A stretch of DNA of 64,000 nt from Trema orientale (Eukaryota > Streptophyta > Magnoliopsida > Rosales > Cannabaceae), in NCBI GenBank assembly GCA_002914845.1, contig JXTC01000064.1, positions 786,372-850,371 on the forward strand, in the 5' to 3' direction. Positions 58,311 to 64,000 of this stretch are shown piece by piece. The number at the start of each line of letters is the position of its first letter. Position 1 is the stretch's first letter. The position numbers and the translations under genes were made by a program. A model generated the notes under the pieces. The model did not search any database. It saw only the letters and a list, made by a program, of their open reading frames with translations, and was not told the origin of the DNA.

Positions 58311-59630
58311 TTCTAACATAAGGCCTCAGTTTTCTCGCATGCGATAGGAGACTAATTTGTGGCCATTGGATTAGCGTACAATGGCTCAGATTTCAGGATG
58401 TGGGCCCAATTGCACTGCTTTTAAATTTTTTTGTTGCCGTTTTGCTGGCTTTTAAATTCCGTTTTGATTTCGTCCTTTTTTGTTTTCATTTACAATTATA
58501 CATTTGTATTGAATTTTGATTTGTTGAATTTGTGACCTCAGTCCTTCTTCTTTATCCGCTTTGGAAGCTTTCAGTTTCCTTTCTCAACTCATTTTTCCAT
58601 TATTTTCCTTCAAATTAGCACATATCGTCACATCAGGCAAGCAATATATAATAGCGTGAGTATATTTATATGCACACACTTGTATAGGATCTAATTTTTG
58701 TTTTACAATCAATTTTAATTTTCTTACATTTGTGCATCTGGTCTTACTTATCCCCCTGAAACACACAATTCTGCAAATTGGTGATGGCCACTGAGCTTCC
58801 ATAGAAGCTATAAAGGTAGCGCGACAGGATTTTCAGAAGTCCATGAATACGAGGTGAGTTCCTAATTACAATTATCGTCAAAGGCCTGGAGAGTATACAA
58901 TTTTGTTCGCTTTTCTGAATTTATGTCTACATGCATACATCACTATATATATTTACTTGTCTGGTTTGAAGTCGTCTATGACTTGGAAGCATTATTCTCT
59001 ACAAGCATACATAACTATATATATATTTACTTGTCTGGTTTGAAGTCATCTATGATTCTAGAATGGCAGTTATCGCCTCGATTCCACCATTTTCATCATC
59101 TGAGAAATGATTGTAATTGTTAGATGCCCAAGAAAGAAGCAAACAGAAGAAAGAATCTCACCTTCGATCCAAAACATTTTCATCATCTGAGAAAAGGCAG
59201 TTCTCGCCTTCGATCCAAAACATTGACCAAGAAAGAATAAGCAAACAGAAGAATCTCACCTGAAAAATAAATCGACTCGAATCCGATAGTCTATATATGC
59301 GGCCGCAACCTCTCAAACGATCATATACTCTCCCTTACTACTACTGCTTCTCTATAAGTACACTGCTTCTTCATTGTACCTTGAACATAACTCGTTCTCA
59401 GGTCTATATTTAGGGTATTTGACGGAGGATACGGAGGAAGATAATATTTAGAATACTTGACGGAGGAAGATGAAAAATGTTAACCCCGTGTAATACACAA
59501 AACGGCAGATAAAAAATATAAGTAGTGCAACTGGGCCCACAACAAAAAATCTGAACCATTGTAACCTCATTCAACGGCCACAAGCGACTCTCCTATCTCA
59601 TGAGAGAAAACGGACTCTCCTATGTTAGAA
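58311..59630. mobile_element. Non-autonomous long-TIR element, ~1.3 kb
   Basis: The ends are inverted repeats of roughly 100-110 bp: the left reads TTCTAACATAAGG... through tttgtggccattgga and gtgggcccaattgcact; the right, on the other strand, TTCTAACATAGGAG... through cttgtggccgttgaa and gtgggcccagttgcact. Long TIRs suggest a Mutator-like element, but no matching 9 bp target duplication was found. Inside, a ~75 bp segment (acttgtctggtttgaagtc...) is duplicated at about 58930-59070, and a tttcatcatctgagaaa segment twice at 59088-59200. No transposase frame. Confidence 0.7.
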
Positions 59631-61296
59631 TAACCCATAATTTATTACCACTACACTACATGAACGATGCTATTTTATAATGCATTTATTACTAAGCGAA
59701 AAGAAAGAAATGCCGATGCGTCAAAGTGTAACACGTCAGCAAAAGGTTGCCGAGGAACTAAACTTTTGGGACGCTATCCCAACGTGCCAAGCATCCGGAA
59801 TGGTAACCTTAATAATGTGACTGTATAAATTTTGTTTCCATATAGATTTCGTACCAAAAAGCGGGCAAACGTTTAGCTCCTATTTGTGAATTTATGCTGG
59901 TGCAAAGTTAATGATGTGTCGACACAGTAGTACAGTGAAAAAATCTAGCGAATAATTCACACTTTATTTTCGCTGTGGAAAGTATCTAATCCTACATGTG
60001 TTGCGTTGGCATAGCTAGGTTTTAAATATTAATTAATATATTTATTTTACAAGATAACACTACGTATCTTAATTTTTGTATTAAATTATTGTATCAAAAT
60101 ATGTGGCATATAAATTTTAATCTAATTGATGTATTAAAACTTACTATAAATAAATTAAATATTTTTTTTTTGAAATTAAATAAATTAAATATTATCACTA
60201 ATTGATTAGTGACAAATCATATGCTACATGTGTTGGTACAAAATTTGGTATAAAAATTATTATAAAGCATAATTCCCTCAAAACCTACCTTGCTATTTTT
60301 AAGGGAATTCCAGAAAATTCCACATGTATTGGTATAAGTTTTAAATATTAATTAATTTATTTTATTTTGTCATAAAAACTTAACTCCCTCAAAATATTTT
60401 TATTTTTCAGGGAATCCAAACAATTCCTTATTAGTTTTATACGGTGACACAGACCGCATATATAGGCATATGGTTTCTAAGGTTAAATCCAAGAAGACAC
60501 TTCTTCTCCTTCATTTTGCTTTCTCTCATGCTCTCTCTCTTCACATCTTTGACGCTTCTAGAAGATAATAAAAGTTCCGCTGCGTTATGTGCTTATGTGA
60601 TTTTAGGTTTCTAATTTTTTTGAAATTTATGGCTATAACCTCACGTGCTATAATAATAACCAACAATAAGTTCCTTTCATCCTTTAGATATATAAGTACT
60701 AATTAATATATGAATTAGTAACCTAAAAAAAATTTGTATAATCTCTTAAAAACGATACAAGTTCCCCTTTTCTCTTCACACCCAAAATTTTAAGTCCAAT
60801 TTGCAAACATTGATTTTGTATTTTTCAATTCCTATTTTTCAGGCTCACGAGGTTAGGTTTGTGATTTATCTGACCTAGTCTGTAAAAGTATTGAGTAGTC
60901 AGTCATTTGAATAACAAGAAAGCACAGCTGATTGCCTTCGTTTTTCTCATATTTCCGACTATAAAGACGTTTAAATATTTCTAAAACATCCTTGACCCAA
61001 ATTGCAACCCAAAACTTGATTTTATCTCCTATGGACTTGTTACAATCTTCAATATTTTCAAAAAACTCTATCCAATTGATAAAACAATAACATTCCGCAC
61101 AATCCTCTCTTTTTTATTTAGATTGTCACCGAACACCCTCTTCAAAAGTCTTCAAGAGAATTCAGAGTGTTGAAAAAAATAAATAAATAAGGTGTGCTAT
61201 AAAAAAACACACCAATCAAGAGAAATGGTTTTTGACAGTGCTATTCACCACATTAGTCAGGTGAAGATAAAATAGTTTAATGTGAGAAAGAACAAA
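59631..61296. other. AT-rich DNA without a gene
   Basis: No supported gene. Positions 59710-59800 carry gccgatgcgtc and gtcagcaaaaggttgcc, related to the 964-1620 satellite core, as a single worn copy. Positions 60000-60420 repeat short blocks such as acatgtgttggtaca and ttttaaatattaattaat several times. Nothing coding is seen. Confidence 0.45.
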
Positions 61297-61560
61297 CACT
61301 ACAGGAAATATACTCTACGACAAATAGATAGATCTATTAGGCGACAAAAATGGGTCGTCCCATTTTTTGAGCACAATAGATAGATCTTTCTTTCTCTCTT
61401 CGTTCTCTCTTTCTCTCTCTCCTCCCACTCTTTCTCTGCCGCAACCCCTGCACCACCCTCGTACGACCATTTCCCGCCGCCTCTGAACCTCCCCCGCAGC
61501 TCTCTCTCCTCCATTTTTGGTTTAGGTTTGGGTGAGATTTCTTCCTTCATTTTATTTGGG
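61297..61560 (+). mobile_element. Probable CACTA element left end
   Basis: CACTACAGGAAATATACTC at 61297 matches the common plant CACTA terminus CACTACARGAAA. It is followed by subterminal inverted bits (ggcgacaaaaatgggtcgtccc) and then a CT-rich, GC-richer leader at 61390-61520 like a transposon gene 5' UTR. No matching right end or transposase was found before 64000, so the element is truncated or continues beyond the window. Confidence 0.5.
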
Positions 61561-62804
61561 TTTTGATTTGGGAATGTAACAATGTAATATAGGATTATGA
61601 ATCTTATTATTTCGTTTCACCTGAATCTTAATTGTTTTTTGTAATTAAGAAACCAGCTCCGGTCGTCCCGAATGCCGTTTGGTCTCTCTCTGCATATGTA
61701 TATGTGTACGTATAAACATCTTCGAATTGATTCTTTCTTTTTCGAATTGATTCTTTTATTCCCGCTGACTGGCCCAAAGGTTAGACACCTGTTTTTTCCT
61801 TTTTTTTTATTTTTTAAATTTTTGGTAGGGGAAGGGCAAATTGTTCAAAGTTAATTGTTAAATTAGTCTACTTTTCTTGTCGTTCATGATGTTTACAACA
61901 TTTGAAAGTTTCTAATTAATTTTTCAATTTAAAAACGCTTTTCTTTAGGGACGTTGGTTGATGCTTTGCATTCTCCAAGTGGTGTCATTTGGAAGAAGAA
62001 ATAGTTCAGTGGGACGAACATTTTCATTTAGACCAACTGAAAAAATACAGTCAAGTTTAAGACCGACCGAAAGAATGTGTTTGTTTATGGTGATGAGAAT
62101 AGGCATTTAGTGTAAAACCTTACGCCACCTTTCTGTAGAGATAAAATGTGCACGAGTTCTTAGTTGGAGATATATATGGTCTTCTAGTCAGTAGAACAAA
62201 GCTTTTATCTGGGTAGAACCCATCGACTAGACAATTTGAGTGCTTTATAGTTACTTTTCTGATTTATTTCTGTTGTTGAGGGAGATTAATTTGAAATAAT
62301 CCGGTTTTTGCATTTATTTTTTGTGTGATGATTAGGTTTTTGGAGTTTTAATTATATGTTTTAGGATTTTGTTTATGTAATTTGAATATTATAAGATTTT
62401 ATTTCATTTTAAATTCTCGTGATATTTTAATTAATAATAATTATAATTTAGTTTTAATTATTATTATTTATTTCACTATACTATATTGATTTAAATCATT
62501 GATAATTAGTTATTTTATAATTATTTTGGCTTAATTATAAAAGTACAAAATTTCTATAATTGTTTTTTTTTTTTAAATTATGGTAACTCTATTCAGGAGA
62601 TAAATGTCATCCCAATAAATAATTTTATAACTTTTTTTAAAATATTAAATTACCAATTGAGGCTACGTGTCACCCTAATAGGTTCATATTTCTTTTTCTC
62701 CAAATTTTCTATTAGTATACTCTACATCGAACCCATGATGCATTAAATGAGTCTTCACCACATCAAGTTTCTAATACAACACGTTGCGATAATATTTAGT
62801 GTTT
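61561..62804. other. No recognisable gene
   Basis: T-rich sequence. Positions 61930-62260 are less AT-rich and might be an old transposon exon, but no domain could be read in any frame. The remainder is plain AT-rich DNA. Confidence 0.35.
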
Positions 62805-63175
62805 CTAACACTTATACCTACAAAAACTGAAAAAAATTACAAATATACGAAAGTCACACTTTTTTCCAATTTTCGTACGGTTTTTACTAGGAAAATATTA
62901 TTTTTTAAAAAATATTTAGAAAAATACCATTTTTAAAATAGCTACTAGTTACCAGTTTCTGAAAACTGATTACTGGTTACTGGTTACTAGTTATATACCA
63001 GTTATAAATATCTTTGGTTACTAGAAACTAGTTACTAGAAACCAGTTACTATTTTTAAAAATGGTATTAAAAAACGGTATTTTCTACTAAAAACTGTACC
63101 GCACCTTAAAAAATACAAAATCACCGTATTTTTCAAATTTTTTTCCTCAAACACCGTATATGGTGTAATTTCCTC
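62805..63175. repeat. Fold-back / MITE-like element, full copy B
   Basis: Aligns end to end with 2746-3150: ttatacctacaaaaactg at the left, the ttcgtacggtttttactaggaaaatat block, a centre of ggttactagaaactagttac-type inverted motifs, and the right end caccgtatttttcaaatt...accgtata. Arms at 62875-62935 and 63055-63105 are mirror images (tttttactaggaaaatat against tattttctactaaaaac). No coding sequence. Confidence 0.65.
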
Positions 63176-63800
63176 TAATATTTACATAGACAATTAATTT
63201 TACCTCGGTCATTCATAAAATCTTTTGCCTTATTAAGAAATACCGCACCATTCCAATACTCCTCAAAAAAAGGGTTATTCAAATGTATCCAACTATTGTC
63301 TATTAACAATTTCTTCACCTCTCACTATTTGATGTCATAGCTAGTTAGATAGGATTATAAAAGATTATGCATGCTTATAATATGTCCTATATCCCCATGT
63401 CACTCTATTTCTAAAGGGTAAGGATTTATTCCATTCTGGATACTTTATTACATGATATATCATTCATTCAAAAATTATTATGTTCATGCCAAAATTTTGG
63501 TAATATCTCCCCATAGTTCTCTGAAGTGTGATATCTATAGATTACACACCAGAAGAATATGGAGATACCAGTAGAGCATTGACCAAAGAAAAATATTTAT
63601 ATGTGAACAACAATACATAACGTATAATTCCAAACTGTCTAAACAGGACAATTCAAGAATTATTATCGAGATACATAACCTCTTACCGACTCATGAACGA
63701 GTCTAAGGTAATTTCTTTCATGAAACATATAATGTATGCATGGAAATTATAAAGTCAACAAAATATGTCCTCATAATTGGTTAACTTCAACAAAGTGTGT
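63176..63800. other. AT-rich DNA, no gene
   Basis: Nothing recognisable in any frame or as a repeat. Confidence 0.4.
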
Positions 63801-64000
63801 AACAAATGCCAAGTGTAGAGGTATTTTTCAAGAGCAAACAAAAAAAAAAAAAGTGTAGGGGTATTTTTGTGATTGTGGGATTATTTTGGGTATTCTCATG
63901 ATTGTAGTGGTATTTTGAGTATTTTATTAATTGCAAGGGTATTTTTGGTATTTACGTAATTATAGGGGTATTTAGGTGAATTTAGGGGTATTTGGGGTAC
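63801..64000. repeat. Degenerate GGGTATTT minisatellite at the window edge
   Basis: The motif aggggtattt, with small changes, recurs about seven times from 63815 to the end, at irregular 20-50 bp spacing, with tgtgattgt- and aattat-type filler between. It continues past the window. Confidence 0.6.

Noticed and set aside
61299..61550. 83-residue minus-strand frame rich in Glu/Lys/Arg
   Set aside because: Antisense of a CT-rich transposon leader; low complexity.
1..64000. tRNA, rRNA, snoRNA or endogenous pararetrovirus genes
   Set aside because: No cloverleaf-like box sequences, rRNA segments or pararetroviral protein motifs were recognised by eye; a tRNA scan and profile search would be decisive.

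Overview
The window looks like nuclear DNA of a flowering plant, probably a eudicot with a repeat-rich genome. It is AT-rich with nested LTR retrotransposons, a CACTA DNA transposon, MITEs, and plant-specific gene families (BAHD acyltransferases, a DUF789 gene remnant, a FAR1/FRS remnant). I cannot name the species from sequence alone. Only two genes look intact: two intronless BAHD acyltransferases of the spermidine hydroxycinnamoyltransferase-like (SHT-like) type, at 18449-19849 (minus) and 56118-57467 (plus). They point away from each other and about 36 kb of repeats lies between them.

Layout. 1-3200: tandem repeats (a 23-24 bp E-box minisatellite and a ~111 bp satellite) and a fold-back repeat family. 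3240-3949: a broken DUF789 gene fragment. 4570-6350: a diverged Ty3/gypsy-type LTR piece. 7085-17800: a ~73 bp tandem repeat split by a 10.2 kb CACTA element (7315-17531, target duplication AAA). The element carries decayed TNP2-type transposase, plant transposase (PF03004-like) and ULP1-protease-like coding regions, and it was itself hit by a 1.8 kb solo LTR (9295-11092, target duplication TATTC). 18449-19849: BAHD gene 1. 20422-20604: a MITE with a 10 bp target duplication.

22000-28305: remnants of two SIRE/Maximus-like Ty1/copia elements in opposite orientation, one with a gag remnant and an LTR containing a higher-order tandem repeat. About 29330-38534: an Athila/Tat-like Ty3/gypsy element on the minus strand (LTR, gag and protease remnants). 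Its LTR is interrupted by a ~4.0 kb Tekay-like solo LTR (29591-33616) and its gag by a ~9 kb Ty1/copia element (38535-47555, minus). 47556-50758: a second copy of the gypsy-type LTR family, containing a 602 bp segment present twice around a single N (48873), which marks an assembly join. 50780-51900: the 3' half of a FAR1/FRS-like gene, broken and cut off at the LTR edge. 54705-55045: a LINE fragment cut by a piece of LTR of the same copia family.

56118-57467: BAHD gene 2, with a MITE (57491-57849) starting 23 bp after its stop codon and supplying the nearest AATAAA. The rest (57850-64000) holds a 1.3 kb long-TIR element, a likely CACTA end, another fold-back copy and a terminal minisatellite.

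The two BAHD genes probably act in acyl-CoA-dependent acylation of amines or alcohols (phenolamide or hydroxycinnamoyl ester type). Everything else is mobile DNA or its debris. I saw no undescribed multi-gene system. The most unusual signals are structural: arrays of ACGT-core hairpins in the CACTA ends, the E-box minisatellite, and the fold-back family built on GTTACTAG-type motifs.
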